From a virus, in IMG/VR virus record IMGVR_UViG_3300032753_002651, positions 1 to 33,240 of that record: a stretch of 33,240 bases of DNA; one strand, written 5' to 3'. This document shows positions 20,759 to 30,224 of this stretch, one piece after another. A model generated the notes under the pieces. It was not told where the DNA came from, searched no databases, and was given only the letters and a program-made list of their open reading frames with translations. Each line of letters begins with the position of its first letter. Position 1 is the stretch's first letter. A program made the position numbers and the translations under genes.

Positions 20759-23700
20759 ATGACCGATACGGTAGACCGGGCCATCTTGGAGGTGTCGGCG
20801 GTCACCACCGGCATTGACGAGGCCGATGCCCAGGTCTCGAAACTGGGCACCACCTTCACCGCCACCGAAACCAAACTGCGAGGCTATGGCACCAGCTTAG
20901 AGGCGGTAGTGGCCAAGATTGACCCGGTGACACGGGCCAACATGGCGCTGGAGGCCGGACAATCCCGGCTGAATGCCGCCTATGAAAGCAGCATCGCCAA
21001 AGGCATGGACGCGGCCAAGGCCAATGACCTGCTGGCAACCGGCTTGACGGCACTGACGCAGAAGCATGAGTCCGCATTGGCGCGGGCGGCAGCTTTGTCG
21101 GCGGGGTTTGGGGCGGTGGGATCGGCGGCGGGCGCATTGGGCACGGATCTGGCGGGGCTGGGAACCGCCCATGACGGGGCCGGGATGAAGGCCAATCAGA
21201 TGCGCGAGGCCATGGTCCTTGTTCACGAAATGCTGTCGGGCAATTACCGGCGGGCGGTGGGATCGGCGACCATCGAACTGCAAAACTTTGGCCTGATGCA
21301 GCCCATTGTGGGGGCGTTGATATCGCCGTTGGGATTGACCATTGGCGCATTGGCGGCGGTGACCTTGGGGCTGACGGCGGCGTTTGCCATGCATTCGTCC
21401 AGCGTCCAAGAGGTGACCGATGCCTACAAACTATCCGGTGGGGCCATTGGCTTGGGTAAATCCCAGCTTGAGGAGTTTGCCCATGCCATGGCCGATACCG
21501 GAGAGGTATCGGTGCGGGAGGCCCGCAGCATCGAAGCGGCGGTGATGAAGGCCGGGCAGGTTCCGGCGGCGGCGCTGCAAACCATCGCCGACATGGCCAA
21601 GGACTATGCCAAGGTCTTTACCGATGGCGATCTGACCAAGGCCGCCGAGGATTTGGCGAAGGCGTATCTTGACCCCACCAAATCCGCCAAAGATTTGGAT
21701 GAGCAACTGAACATCCTGACCGCCAGCCAGTTGCGCCAGATTGAGGCGATGCAGGGGGCCGGAGACAAGCTGGGGGCGTTCAATGTGCTGCAAGCCGCCT
21801 TGCGCGACCGGATCGGCGAGACGGCCAAGGATGTGGGCTATCTGGAAACCGCCTTCCGGGGCATGGCCAATGCGGTGTCCAATGCGTGGGATGCGGTGGG
21901 GAGTTGGGGCAAGAAAGGAACCTTGCAACAACAATTGGACACGCTGAAGGCCCAGAGCAGTTCGCAATCGGTGGATGCCGCCGGGAATGCCTATGACAAT
22001 GCCCCGGATAAAGCCACCTTGGACAAGATCGCCAATCTGCAAAAGCTGGTGGATGCAGAAAAAGCGGTGGCCGAAGCCGATGGCGAGATGCAGCGGCAGC
22101 AATTGGCGACCAAGAACGCCATGGACATTGCGGCCTCCCTTGATCCACAGATTGCCGCTTTGGACAAAATGAAGGGCCAGTTGGCCAGCCTGAAAGCGGT
22201 GCAGGACAACACCTATGGGGCCGCACCGGAGCAGATCAAACAGATTGAGGATGCTCAGGCAGGCTTGACCTCGGCGGTTAATTCCTATGCCACGGCGGGA
22301 CAAAAGGCGGTGCAGATGGCACAGGCGCAAGCGGCGGCCTCGTCCATGCAGACGGATCAGGCGCAAACCTATCTGACCGTCCGTCAAAAGCAAATCTCGC
22401 TGGAGGGGCAGGCTTTGCCCCAAAGCGAGAAGGATTTGCAGATGCAGGCGGCGCGGATTCAGGTGCAGGCGCAATTGTCGAAGCAGATGAACGATGCGGT
22501 GGCGGTGGCCGAACAACAGGCCAAAGCCAATACCGATCTGGCCAATGCGGCGGGCCAAGGCGATGCCGCCACCCGTAAAGTGGCCGAGGCCAATGCCATG
22601 GAGGCAGCCGAATTGCGGGGTGCGGCGGCGGTGGCGGCGGAACGGATCAAGCAGCGCAATGAGGAAGCGGATGCCATCACCCGCTACACCAATGAAACCG
22701 TCTCGGGGCTATCCAAGGCGACCCAAGCCAGCGCCGACATGGCCAATGCCATTCTGGCGGGTCACAGTGCGGTGGTGCAGGCCAAGGCCGATGCCTATGA
22801 GCGGGCGGCGGTGGAGAAGCTGGGAACCGAGGCGCTTATTGCCGGAACCCAAGCCTATAAGGACCGCATGGCGATCATGTCGGCCTATAACGCCGATCAA
22901 GCCGCCAATGACAATGCCGCCGGAGCCTCGGTCTTGCGCAGCCAGCAGGACCGGATTGCCCTGATGCAGCGTGAGATCGACCTGCAAGGCATGGCCAAAG
23001 AAAACCGCGATGCCGAACTGGCGCAGTTGCAGGCCATGAACGACATCGAGTCTGGCCGGGTGACGGTGGGACAAGATCAGGTCCAGACCTATATCAACCA
23101 GCAAGGACAGGTGGCAATTCTGTCGGACAAGCTGGATGCCATCAGGAAGCAGGAACAGCAATCGGAAGCGATCAACAAACAGGTGGCCAAAGACCTGACC
23201 AGTTTCATGTCGGATGCGCTGGATAAGGTGATGACCAGTACCGGCAACAAATGGTCGGCTCTGTGGGATTCCATGAAGGCGATGGCGCTGAAGACCCTGT
23301 CGGAGATCGCGGCAGCGGCGGCGGTCAAGACGGTCATTATGCCCGCCATTGTGGATGTGCTGGGAACGGTGGGATCGGCGGTGGGGGTGTCGTCGTCCAG
23401 TTCTGCCACCTCGACCTCGTCCTCCAGCCCGACCGGGGCCAGTCTGGGAGCGGCGACGGCGGGCGGCGGTTCTGGCGGCATGATGACCATGCTGAGTGCC
23501 GGATCGATTGGGGCGCAATTAAGCGGGATCGGCGCAGGCATCGGCACGGCCATTGACGGGTTTGGTGCTCAATATCTGGGGCTGGCCAACAGTGCCGGGG
23601 TTGGTGAGTTTGGGCCGACCCTGACCGCCAATACCGGTTTGCTGGGCAGCACCACCTTGTCGCAAGCCTTGCCGTTTATTGGGGCGGGGATCTCGGCCAT

Positions 23701-25417
23701 TTTGGATTTTACCCAAGGCAATGTGGGCGGTGGGGTTGGCACCCTTGGCGGGGCGGCTATCGGCACCATGATTATGCCCGGCATTGGAACGGCCATTGGG
23801 GCTTTGCTGGGTGGGATCATCGGCGGGATGTTTGGCGGCGGTGCGCCGCAGAATGCCAGTGGCGGCAAGTTAAGCGCCTTGGATAAATCGGGGCAATTGG
23901 TCATTACCGGGAACTCGCCGGGAGAAAACGGCGGCAGCACCTCCGGGGGCGCAGCCATGGCCACCACCTTCAATCTGGCCACCAACGAAATGATGAACGC
24001 CTACGGCCTCACCCTGCCGACCGGGTTCAACACCAACTTCATGACCAGCAGCAAATATGGCGACTGGTATGCGGGGTTCGGCGGTGGGGCGGGCGATCCC
24101 GGTTATGGGACCGGCTATAAAAAGAACCCCACTGATGTGATCAACTCCATGATGTCGGGCATGATCAAGGACAACATCCTTAAATCCTCCGATCCCTTGA
24201 TGGCGACGGCACTCAAAAACAGCACGGCCACCAGCTATCAGGATCTGGCCAACGATCTGGATTTTGTCAAATCGCTGGAGGCAACGGCGGCGGCGGCCAA
24301 AGGGGCGACGGATCAGTTGGGCAATCTGCGGCAATCGGCACAGGATGCGGTGACCAATGGCCTCAGCACCCTGACCACGGCCATGCAGAAAGCGGCCACG
24401 CTGGGGCTGTCACAGCAATGGACAGCAGCCCAAGCCCAGACCATCCGCAATCAACTGAACATGGTGGCCCCGCAGACGGCCCCGACCCAGACGGCGCAAA
24501 CTCTGGCCAATATCCAAGGCACCATTGACGGGCTGAAACAACTGAATGACGCCCTCAATCTGGGCATCAGTGCCACCGAGTTTGCCAACGCCTTGACCAA
24601 TGCCACCAATCAGGTCCGCATTCAGTACAATCAGGGCATTCAAAACCAGATTCAGGCCATCGAAGATCCGTTTGCGGCGGCCATGACCCAATTGGCCTCC
24701 GATGCCAACACCATGCGCAGCGAAGCCACCTCGGCAGGGGCCGATATGGTGGCGGTGGAACAACTCATCAACGACAAGCGGATGGCGTTGTTGCAACAAC
24801 AGGCCACCACCTTGCAAAACTGGATGACCACCCAAGCCTTGGGGTCCACATCATCCCTCAGCACGTCCGCCAAACTGTCGCTGGCTCAATCCAACTTCGC
24901 CACCGCCCTGTCGGCAGCCCAGCAATCGCCCGATCAAACGGCGGTTCAGAACCTGACCGCTGCCGCCGATGCCTTGTTGCAGGCGGGACAGGCCATGTAT
25001 GCCTCCAGCTCTCAATATGCCACGTTGGAGCAGATGACCCGGACCACCTTGACCCAGTTTGCCAAAGGGGTCGGACTGCCGGGCTTTGCCAGTGGGGGTG
25101 ATTTTGCCGGTGGGGTGCGCATTGTCGGTGAACACGGCCCGGAACTGGAATTTACCGGGCCATCGCGCATTCTGTCGCACGATCAATCCAAGGCATTGTT
25201 GGCCGGTGGCGGTGGGGATAATCAAACCGCCGCCGAAGTTCGGGCCTTGCGTCAACAGGTGGCCCAGTTGCAGCAGGCCTTGGTGGCGGTAACGGCGCAA
25301 AGCGGGGTGGCCATTCGGGATGCGGTGATGCAGGGCGTTCAGTATCAAGGGGACGCCGCCCGCGCTGCCGCTCGCTTGGCAGCGGCACCCGCTGCGGCCA
25401 AGGTGGTCCGGCGATGA
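20759..25417 (+). CDS. Tail tape measure protein, 1552 aa
   Basis: It sets the length of the tail and helps DNA entry. The N-terminal ~450 residues follow the lambda-type tape measure pattern (NYRRAVGSATIELQNFG, a hydrophobic LGLTIGALAAVTLGLTAAFA segment, EEFAHAMADTGEVS...LQTIADMAKDYA, ASQLRQIEAMQGAGDKLGAFNVLQAALRDRI). The middle is long coiled coil rich in Ala/Gln. A hydrophobic Gly-rich region follows (GVGTLGGAAIGTMIMPGIGTAIGALLGGIIGGMFGGG), likely membrane-active. The C-terminus has GFASGGDFAGGVRIVGEHGPELEFTGPSRILSHD, the closing motif of many tape measures. By the usual ~1.5 Å per residue rule a tail of roughly 230 nm would be expected. It overlaps the next gene in ATGA. Confidence 0.95.
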   Translation: MTDTVDRAILEVSAVTTGIDEADAQVSKLGTTFTATETKLRGYGTSLEAVVAKIDPVTRANMALEAGQSRLNAAYESSIAKGMDAAKANDLLATGLTALTQKHESALARAAALSAGFGAVGSAAGALGTDLAGLGTAHDGAGMKANQMREAMVLVHEMLSGNYRRAVGSATIELQNFGLMQPIVGALISPLGLTIGALAAVTLGLTAAFAMHSSSVQEVTDAYKLSGGAIGLGKSQLEEFAHAMADTGEVSVREARSIEAAVMKAGQVPAAALQTIADMAKDYAKVFTDGDLTKAAEDLAKAYLDPTKSAKDLDEQLNILTASQLRQIEAMQGAGDKLGAFNVLQAALRDRIGETAKDVGYLETAFRGMANAVSNAWDAVGSWGKKGTLQQQLDTLKAQSSSQSVDAAGNAYDNAPDKATLDKIANLQKLVDAEKAVAEADGEMQRQQLATKNAMDIAASLDPQIAALDKMKGQLASLKAVQDNTYGAAPEQIKQIEDAQAGLTSAVNSYATAGQKAVQMAQAQAAASSMQTDQAQTYLTVRQKQISLEGQALPQSEKDLQMQAARIQVQAQLSKQMNDAVAVAEQQAKANTDLANAAGQGDAATRKVAEANAMEAAELRGAAAVAAERIKQRNEEADAITRYTNETVSGLSKATQASADMANAILAGHSAVVQAKADAYERAAVEKLGTEALIAGTQAYKDRMAIMSAYNADQAANDNAAGASVLRSQQDRIALMQREIDLQGMAKENRDAELAQLQAMNDIESGRVTVGQDQVQTYINQQGQVAILSDKLDAIRKQEQQSEAINKQVAKDLTSFMSDALDKVMTSTGNKWSALWDSMKAMALKTLSEIAAAAAVKTVIMPAIVDVLGTVGSAVGVSSSSSATSTSSSSPTGASLGAATAGGGSGGMMTMLSAGSIGAQLSGIGAGIGTAIDGFGAQYLGLANSAGVGEFGPTLTANTGLLGSTTLSQALPFIGAGISAILDFTQGNVGGGVGTLGGAAIGTMIMPGIGTAIGALLGGIIGGMFGGGAPQNASGGKLSALDKSGQLVITGNSPGENGGSTSGGAAMATTFNLATNEMMNAYGLTLPTGFNTNFMTSSKYGDWYAGFGGGAGDPGYGTGYKKNPTDVINSMMSGMIKDNILKSSDPLMATALKNSTATSYQDLANDLDFVKSLEATAAAAKGATDQLGNLRQSAQDAVTNGLSTLTTAMQKAATLGLSQQWTAAQAQTIRNQLNMVAPQTAPTQTAQTLANIQGTIDGLKQLNDALNLGISATEFANALTNATNQVRIQYNQGIQNQIQAIEDPFAAAMTQLASDANTMRSEATSAGADMVAVEQLINDKRMALLQQQATTLQNWMTTQALGSTSSLSTSAKLSLAQSNFATALSAAQQSPDQTAVQNLTAAADALLQAGQAMYASSSQYATLEQMTRTTLTQFAKGVGLPGFASGGDFAGGVRIVGEHGPELEFTGPSRILSHDQSKALLAGGGGDNQTAAEVRALRQQVAQLQQALVAVTAQSGVAIRDAVMQGVQYQGDAARAAARLAAAPAAAKVVRR

Positions 25418-27024
25418 ACATCTTTCTGGTGGAAATCGCTGCCATCTCGCCTGCCGGATCATTGGTGACCCTACGTTATTCGTCGGGGGCGGCCTACATG
25501 ACCCAGCCGTCAGAAACCCCACCCAACACAGCTTATGAGGCCCGGCTGCTGTCAGCAGGCAATTACGAGCGCCATGCTTGGCAACGGGACACCACACGCG
25601 GCGCGGCCCAGATCGGCTATGGCACTGTGGAGATCGACAACAGCGACGGGCGGCTGGATCAATACCGCGATTATGGGTTTGACGGTCAAAGCCTGATCAT
25701 CCGGTTTGGCGACAGTGCTGCCGCTTACCCATCCGGCTTTACCACATTGTTTTCCGGCACGGTCGAAGCACTGGTGTTTGGCTGGCGCACGGTCACCGCC
25801 TTGGTGCGGGATATGTTGGGAGAAACCTTCCAGCTTCCCATTCAGGCCGTGACCTATGGCGGCAGCAATGCCGGGGCGGTGGGGGTGGACGGGCTGCCCA
25901 CGGATTTGCAGGGCAAATACAAGCCGATCCTGCTGGGCCAAGTGCAGAACATCTCGCCCCCTTGCGTCAACACCTCCACCTTGATCTATCAGATCACCGA
26001 CCGGACCAACATCGCCATCGGGGCGGTGAGCATCGCCAAGGTCTATGACAAGGGCGTGGCCTTGACCGCCGGGACGGTGCAAACCTCTCTGGCCTTGCTG
26101 GTATCCACCTCGCCCACGGCGGGAACCTACAACGTTTATGACGGGCCGGAAGGCTGCTTCATCCGGTTGGGATCAACGCCACAGGCCAACGTGACGGTAG
26201 ATGCGTCGGAAGGAAGTGCTGCCAGCAACACCGTCGCCCAGATCGTCAGCCGCATTCTGACCGGGCCGGGCGGGCAACCCGCCGCCAGCATTGCCGGTGC
26301 GGCCAATCTGGACCGGTTATCGTCCGGGCCGGTGGGCATCTGGATCGACACCGGGGGCGCACAATTGGGCGACGTCATCAATCAGGTGTTGATGTGCTGC
26401 AACGGCTATCTGATCGACAGCCGGGCCGGTGGGTGGGCACTTGGGGCACTGCAAGCTCCGACCGGCACGGCCAATGCCACCATCAGCGCCTATCAGATCA
26501 AGGATGCCAGCGGCAATGGCATCAATGTCATCACCGCCAACGATTTGGGCAGCGATGCCCCCACCACCAGTTCCAACACCCCCGCCGTCACACTGCCGCT
26601 GTACCGGGTGATTATGAACTACAGCCTCAACAACACCGTTCAAACCGAGGCGGATATTGCCGGAGCCGGATTATCCCGGTTGGGCTTTACCAAGCAGCAA
26701 TACCGACAAGTGGATGTGTCCAACCCGGCCATCAAGGCCGTTCACGCCCTGTCGCCCATGGTCACCTTTACCTCGCTTTACCTAAACCAAGCCGATGCCT
26801 TGGCCGAAGCCAACCGCCAACTGGCCATGCGCTCCGTCCATCGGGACGTCATCGAACTGGTGGTGGACCTGACCGACGGCCTGTCCATCGATCTGATGAT
26901 GAATGTCCAGTTGGCCATTCCCCGCTTCGATTGGCTGTCCAAGCTGTTTGTCGTCATTGGGATCGTTGACGATCTTGGCTCCACCAAGAATCCCGCCAAA
27001 ACCACGCTCATTCTTTGGGGGTAA
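25414..27024 (+). CDS. Tail hub/baseplate-type protein, 536 aa
   Basis: The opening MNIFLVEIAAISPAGSLVTLRYSSGAAYMTQPSETPPNTAYEARLLSAGNYERHAW, followed by GYGTVEIDNSDGRLDQYRDYGFDGQSLIIRFG, is the pattern of tail-tip proteins that form a ring under the tape measure. Later segments (PIQAVTYGGSNAG, KPILLGQVQNISPPCVN, DVINQVLMCCNGYLID) are beta-rich. No peptidase or hydrolase motif is seen. It starts in the ATGA at 25414 and is translationally coupled to the tape measure. Role inferred from order and the beta-rich, non-enzymatic sequence. Confidence 0.75.
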   Translation: MNIFLVEIAAISPAGSLVTLRYSSGAAYMTQPSETPPNTAYEARLLSAGNYERHAWQRDTTRGAAQIGYGTVEIDNSDGRLDQYRDYGFDGQSLIIRFGDSAAAYPSGFTTLFSGTVEALVFGWRTVTALVRDMLGETFQLPIQAVTYGGSNAGAVGVDGLPTDLQGKYKPILLGQVQNISPPCVNTSTLIYQITDRTNIAIGAVSIAKVYDKGVALTAGTVQTSLALLVSTSPTAGTYNVYDGPEGCFIRLGSTPQANVTVDASEGSAASNTVAQIVSRILTGPGGQPAASIAGAANLDRLSSGPVGIWIDTGGAQLGDVINQVLMCCNGYLIDSRAGGWALGALQAPTGTANATISAYQIKDASGNGINVITANDLGSDAPTTSSNTPAVTLPLYRVIMNYSLNNTVQTEADIAGAGLSRLGFTKQQYRQVDVSNPAIKAVHALSPMVTFTSLYLNQADALAEANRQLAMRSVHRDVIELVVDLTDGLSIDLMMNVQLAIPRFDWLSKLFVVIGIVDDLGSTKNPAKTTLILWG

Positions 27025-27050
27025 TTTATGATGCTACACACGATGTCTTA

Positions 27051-27163
27051 TGCGGGCGCTGCCCGCACCCGCCAGGGCATGATGCCCTGGACCTCGTTTT
27101 ATAATAAAAATAAAGGGGGTTCTGGGGTTCACCCCAAACGGGGCCATGGGGCGGTAGCCCCAT
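27051..27163 (+). repeat. Multi-hairpin intergenic element, copy D
   Basis: Hairpins in order are TGCGGGC-GCT-GCCCGCA (27051-27067), CCAGGGC-ATGAT-GCCCTGG (27072-27090), TGGGGT-TC-ACCCCA (27123-27136) and ATGGGGC-GGTA-GCCCCAT (27146-27163). Between the second and third is an AT-rich centre (TTTTATAATAAAAATAAA). The order of parts is the same as in copies A, C and E. It begins 27 bases after the tail hub stop and lies inside an open frame starting at ATG 27028, which has a good ribosome site of its own. Confidence 0.85.
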
Positions 27164-27165
27164 TC

Positions 27166-27609
27166 ATGGGTCTATTGGCAGCTCTGCTACTGGCCGCCAA
27201 TTCCGCCCAAGCCACCAGCCTGTGCAATGTCAGCATCACCACTGCGCAAACAGCATCGATCCAAACGGCGGTGGCTGGGTTTGGCAAGCCGCAGGCTCTG
27301 TCCATTCAGGCGAAGTTTGCCTATGTGGCCTCGGCGGCCACCAGTGCCGATGTTTATGTACAGACCACCATCGACGGGATAAATTGGGTGGATATAGCAA
27401 ACTTCCATTACACCACCTCCAGCGCCCTTCAGTTGGTCAATGTCAGCGGCATGACGCCCGTGACGGTTCCGGCCAACTTTACCGATGGCAGCATTGCCGC
27501 CAATACGGTTCTGCAAGGGGTTCTCGGCGATCAGTTCCGCTGCAAGATCACCTCCGTGGGCACCTACGGGGCGGGCACCACCATGGCCATCGACATCAAG
27601 GCCCGGTAG
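27166..27609 (+). CDS. Beta-rich tail-tip/decoration protein, 147 aa, paralogue of the 15552 gene
   Basis: From about residue 20 it aligns with the 15552 protein: SIQAKFAYVASAATSADVYVQTTIDGINWVDIANFHYTTSSALQLVNVSGMTP and the end SVGTYGAGTTMAIDIKAR. The first 17 residues are hydrophobic with a possible signal-peptidase site (LLAALLLAANSAQA-T), odd for a virion protein. The start is uncertain. ATG 27166 lies three bases after repeat copy D and lacks a ribosome site. ATG 27028, in the same frame with GGGGG nearby, would add 46 residues encoded by the repeat. The native gene may have started near SLCNV before the repeat arrived. Confidence 0.65.
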   Translation: MGLLAALLLAANSAQATSLCNVSITTAQTASIQTAVAGFGKPQALSIQAKFAYVASAATSADVYVQTTIDGINWVDIANFHYTTSSALQLVNVSGMTPVTVPANFTDGSIAANTVLQGVLGDQFRCKITSVGTYGAGTTMAIDIKAR

Positions 27610-27616
27610 GCCCCCG

Positions 27617-28528
27617 ATGGCGAACACCAGCAGCAACATCCTCATCGCCATGAAGAACTATGCGGATGTGAACGCCTTCTTTGCCCCGGTGTTCAGCACC
27701 TCCGCTTACCCGAACGGCTTGGGGTTATGGTCGGCGGATACACCGCTGACCAACCTGCAAAACCGCTTCCTGTCCATCAAAAGCCGGACGCTGGATTGTG
27801 TGCCGGACTCGACGCAGTTTGTGATCGATCTCGGCACCACCCGCGACATTGAGGTGGTGGTGATCCCCACCCATAATCTGCTGACCGCCACCTCGCCCAC
27901 CGCCACGGTGACGCTATATGCCGATGCGGCCTTGACCCAGATGGTCGCCACCAAAACCATCAGCGTTTACCCTTCGGTCTATTCTTGGGGATCGCTGGCG
28001 TGGGGATCGTCGTCATGGTGGGCCGGGACGGTCAGCCCGGAAGATGCCTCGGCCTATCCGCAGCCGATTCTGTTTATCTGGTCCAGCCCCCAGCTTGCCC
28101 GCTATGTGAAGGTTCAGATCAACGATCCGGCCAATGCGGCGGGCTATATCGAACTGTCCCGCCTGTTTGTGTGTCCCGGCTATCAGCCCTCGGTCAATAT
28201 CAAATACGGTGCCCAATTGGCGGTGGCCGACGACACCATCGTCACCCGTAGCATGGGTGGGGCGGATTATTACGACCAACGGCCCCACCGCCGCACCATG
28301 GTCATGAGCATTGATTATCTGCCGCAGAACGAGGCCTTCAGCCAAATCTTCGATGCCGAGGTCCGCATGGGCACCAGCGGGCAAGGGTTTGTGGCCATGT
28401 TCCCGGCGGACAGCACCAATCTGGCCCGCACTTCGTTCTTGTTCACCTTTGCCAAACTGGACCCACTGACCGCCGCCGCGTTCGGCGTATCCGGGGTCTC
28501 TCTCGCTTTGCAGGAGGTCGTCGCTTAA
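27617..28528 (+). CDS. Tail-tip protein, beta-sandwich, 303 aa
   Basis: A beta-rich protein whose first half has a galactose-binding/discoidin-like order: MKNYADVNAFFAPVFSTSAYPNGLGLWSADTPLTNLQN, then TRDIEVVVIPTHNLL and ARYVKVQINDPANAAGYIELSRLFV. The segment YVKVQI.D..N..GYIE.S is the typical late part of that fold. The second half (GADYYDQRPHRRTMVMSIDYLPQNEAF, FDAEVRMGTSGQGFVAMFPADS) is unknown. ATG 27617 is chosen over upstream in-frame starts, which lie inside the previous gene. It is followed one base later by the tail fibre start. Confidence 0.7.
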   Translation: MANTSSNILIAMKNYADVNAFFAPVFSTSAYPNGLGLWSADTPLTNLQNRFLSIKSRTLDCVPDSTQFVIDLGTTRDIEVVVIPTHNLLTATSPTATVTLYADAALTQMVATKTISVYPSVYSWGSLAWGSSSWWAGTVSPEDASAYPQPILFIWSSPQLARYVKVQINDPANAAGYIELSRLFVCPGYQPSVNIKYGAQLAVADDTIVTRSMGGADYYDQRPHRRTMVMSIDYLPQNEAFSQIFDAEVRMGTSGQGFVAMFPADSTNLARTSFLFTFAKLDPLTAAAFGVSGVSLALQEVVA

Positions 28529-28529
28529 A

Positions 28530-30212
28530 ATGTCCATGACCTATACCGTCAACGGCAATGCCTACACCTTCCCCGATATGTTTACCGGGTATGGCTATGT
28601 CACGGCATTCCCGGCCCTGATCGGGGACTTCATCACCCAAGCCGCCTCGACCTTATCCGCCGCTTCAGGCAGTTCCACCTTGGCCCAGAACTGGGCCAGT
28701 CAGCTTGGCGGCAAGGTGGCGGGCACCGATTGGTCGGCCAAAGAATATGCGGTGGGAACGGATATCCGTGGGATCGCAGGTGGTGGTTCGGCCAAAGATT
28801 GGGCTACATATACCGGCGGGCCGGTGGATGGCACCAGTTATTCTGCCCAGTACATTGCCCAAGCGGCTGCCGCTTCGGCCACTTCCGCCGCAAGTTCGGC
28901 CTCCAATGCCGCCAGTTCTGCAGTCACCGTGCAAAACTTCCTCGCCACCATGAGCGGCACCTCTACCACCAGCCTGACCATTGCCACCGGCAGCGTCACC
29001 TTGACCACCGGGACCAATCTGAACTTTGTGGTGGGGCAGTTTGTGACCATCGCCAATACCGGCACTCCCGCCAACTATCTGCATGGTCAGGTTACAGCCT
29101 ACAATGCTGGAACTGGGGCCTTGACGGTAACGGTGGGCGATACCGGCGGCAGCGGCACCTTTGCTGCTTGGACCGTTTCAGTCTCCGGGTCGCGGGGAAC
29201 CATCGGGGCCACCGGCGGACTGAACGGCCCCAGCACCACCATTGTGGGATACATGCCCACTTGGGCCAACACCACCGGCACTTTGCTGGGGGCGGGCATC
29301 CCCGTGATGTCGGTGGCGACAATGTGCCTGTATTTTGGCCCCAACATGCCTGCCACGGCCTATAATTACTCCACCTCGTTCGGCGACACCAATTCGCTGG
29401 CCAATGCTCAATGCACCATCTTTGGGGCGGGAAACAGTACCGGAACCAGCGGTGGCAATGCCATCTTTGGCAATCAAAGTTCGGTATCAAGTTTAGGCTG
29501 CTTGGCGGTGGGGTCGCAGAACACCGTCGCCAGTCCGTTTGGGACAGCGGTGGGATATAATCACAATCTCAGCGGCACTGGGCCGACCTTGGCCTTTGGG
29601 GTCGCCTGCACTTCGACGGCAAACAGCCATAGCCTATTGATGGGGTACGCTGCCTCCACTTCGGTGGGCAATTCCATCGTGATCGGGCGTGGGGCGGTCA
29701 ATTACACCTATTCCTGCGCCATCGGCCAGAACACCGGCGGCGCTCGTCCGTGGTCGGGCAGTTCTTTGTCATTCTCCACCACATCGCCATGGAACTCTTC
29801 CGGGCCGTCAAGTGGGCAATATGCCCAATCCGCCCGTATCCTGATGACCCAGCAGACAAGTACTGCCACCGCCACCGAACTGTTTACCGATGGCGCATCG
29901 GGCCGGATGAACGTGTTCAATCCCCCCACCAATGCCTTGCTGACCTGCCATGGGTTTGTGACGGCCCAAAGCGGAACAAACTGTGCGGTCTGGGAAGTGA
30001 AAGCCGCCATCCAACGGGCGGCCAACGGCAATGTGGCGCTGGTCGGCACGCCCACCGTGACCTCGCTGTTTACCAGCGGCACCGTCACCGGCTGGGCGGT
30101 TGCCCTGTCCGCCGATACCACCAATCAAACCCTGAAGTTCGCCGTCACGGGGTCGGCAACCCAGACCCTCAACTGGCTGGCACGGTTGGAAGCAACCGAA
30201 CTGGCAATGTAG
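28530..30212 (+). CDS. Tail fibre/receptor-binding protein with YadA-like head repeats, 560 aa
   Basis: The N-terminal ~130 residues match phage fibre bases (AKDWATYTGGPVDGTSYSAQYIAQAAAASATSAASSASNAASSAV, a short coiled coil). Two GTNLNFVVGQFVTIANTGTPANYLHGQVTAYNAGTGALTVTVG-type strands follow. A run of repeats of the kind found in YadA-type adhesin heads spans roughly residues 300-400 (e.g. GCLAVGSQNTVASPFGTAVGYN and HSLLMGYAASTSVGNSIVIGRG). The C-terminal ~130 residues form a beta domain probably contacting the receptor. ATG 28530 is one base after the previous stop; AGGAGG lies 12 bases upstream, a long spacing. No cleavage or lyase motif is seen. Confidence 0.75.
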   Translation: MSMTYTVNGNAYTFPDMFTGYGYVTAFPALIGDFITQAASTLSAASGSSTLAQNWASQLGGKVAGTDWSAKEYAVGTDIRGIAGGGSAKDWATYTGGPVDGTSYSAQYIAQAAAASATSAASSASNAASSAVTVQNFLATMSGTSTTSLTIATGSVTLTTGTNLNFVVGQFVTIANTGTPANYLHGQVTAYNAGTGALTVTVGDTGGSGTFAAWTVSVSGSRGTIGATGGLNGPSTTIVGYMPTWANTTGTLLGAGIPVMSVATMCLYFGPNMPATAYNYSTSFGDTNSLANAQCTIFGAGNSTGTSGGNAIFGNQSSVSSLGCLAVGSQNTVASPFGTAVGYNHNLSGTGPTLAFGVACTSTANSHSLLMGYAASTSVGNSIVIGRGAVNYTYSCAIGQNTGGARPWSGSSLSFSTTSPWNSSGPSSGQYAQSARILMTQQTSTATATELFTDGASGRMNVFNPPTNALLTCHGFVTAQSGTNCAVWEVKAAIQRAANGNVALVGTPTVTSLFTSGTVTGWAVALSADTTNQTLKFAVTGSATQTLNWLARLEATELAM

Positions 30213-30224
30213 GAGGACGAGAGC

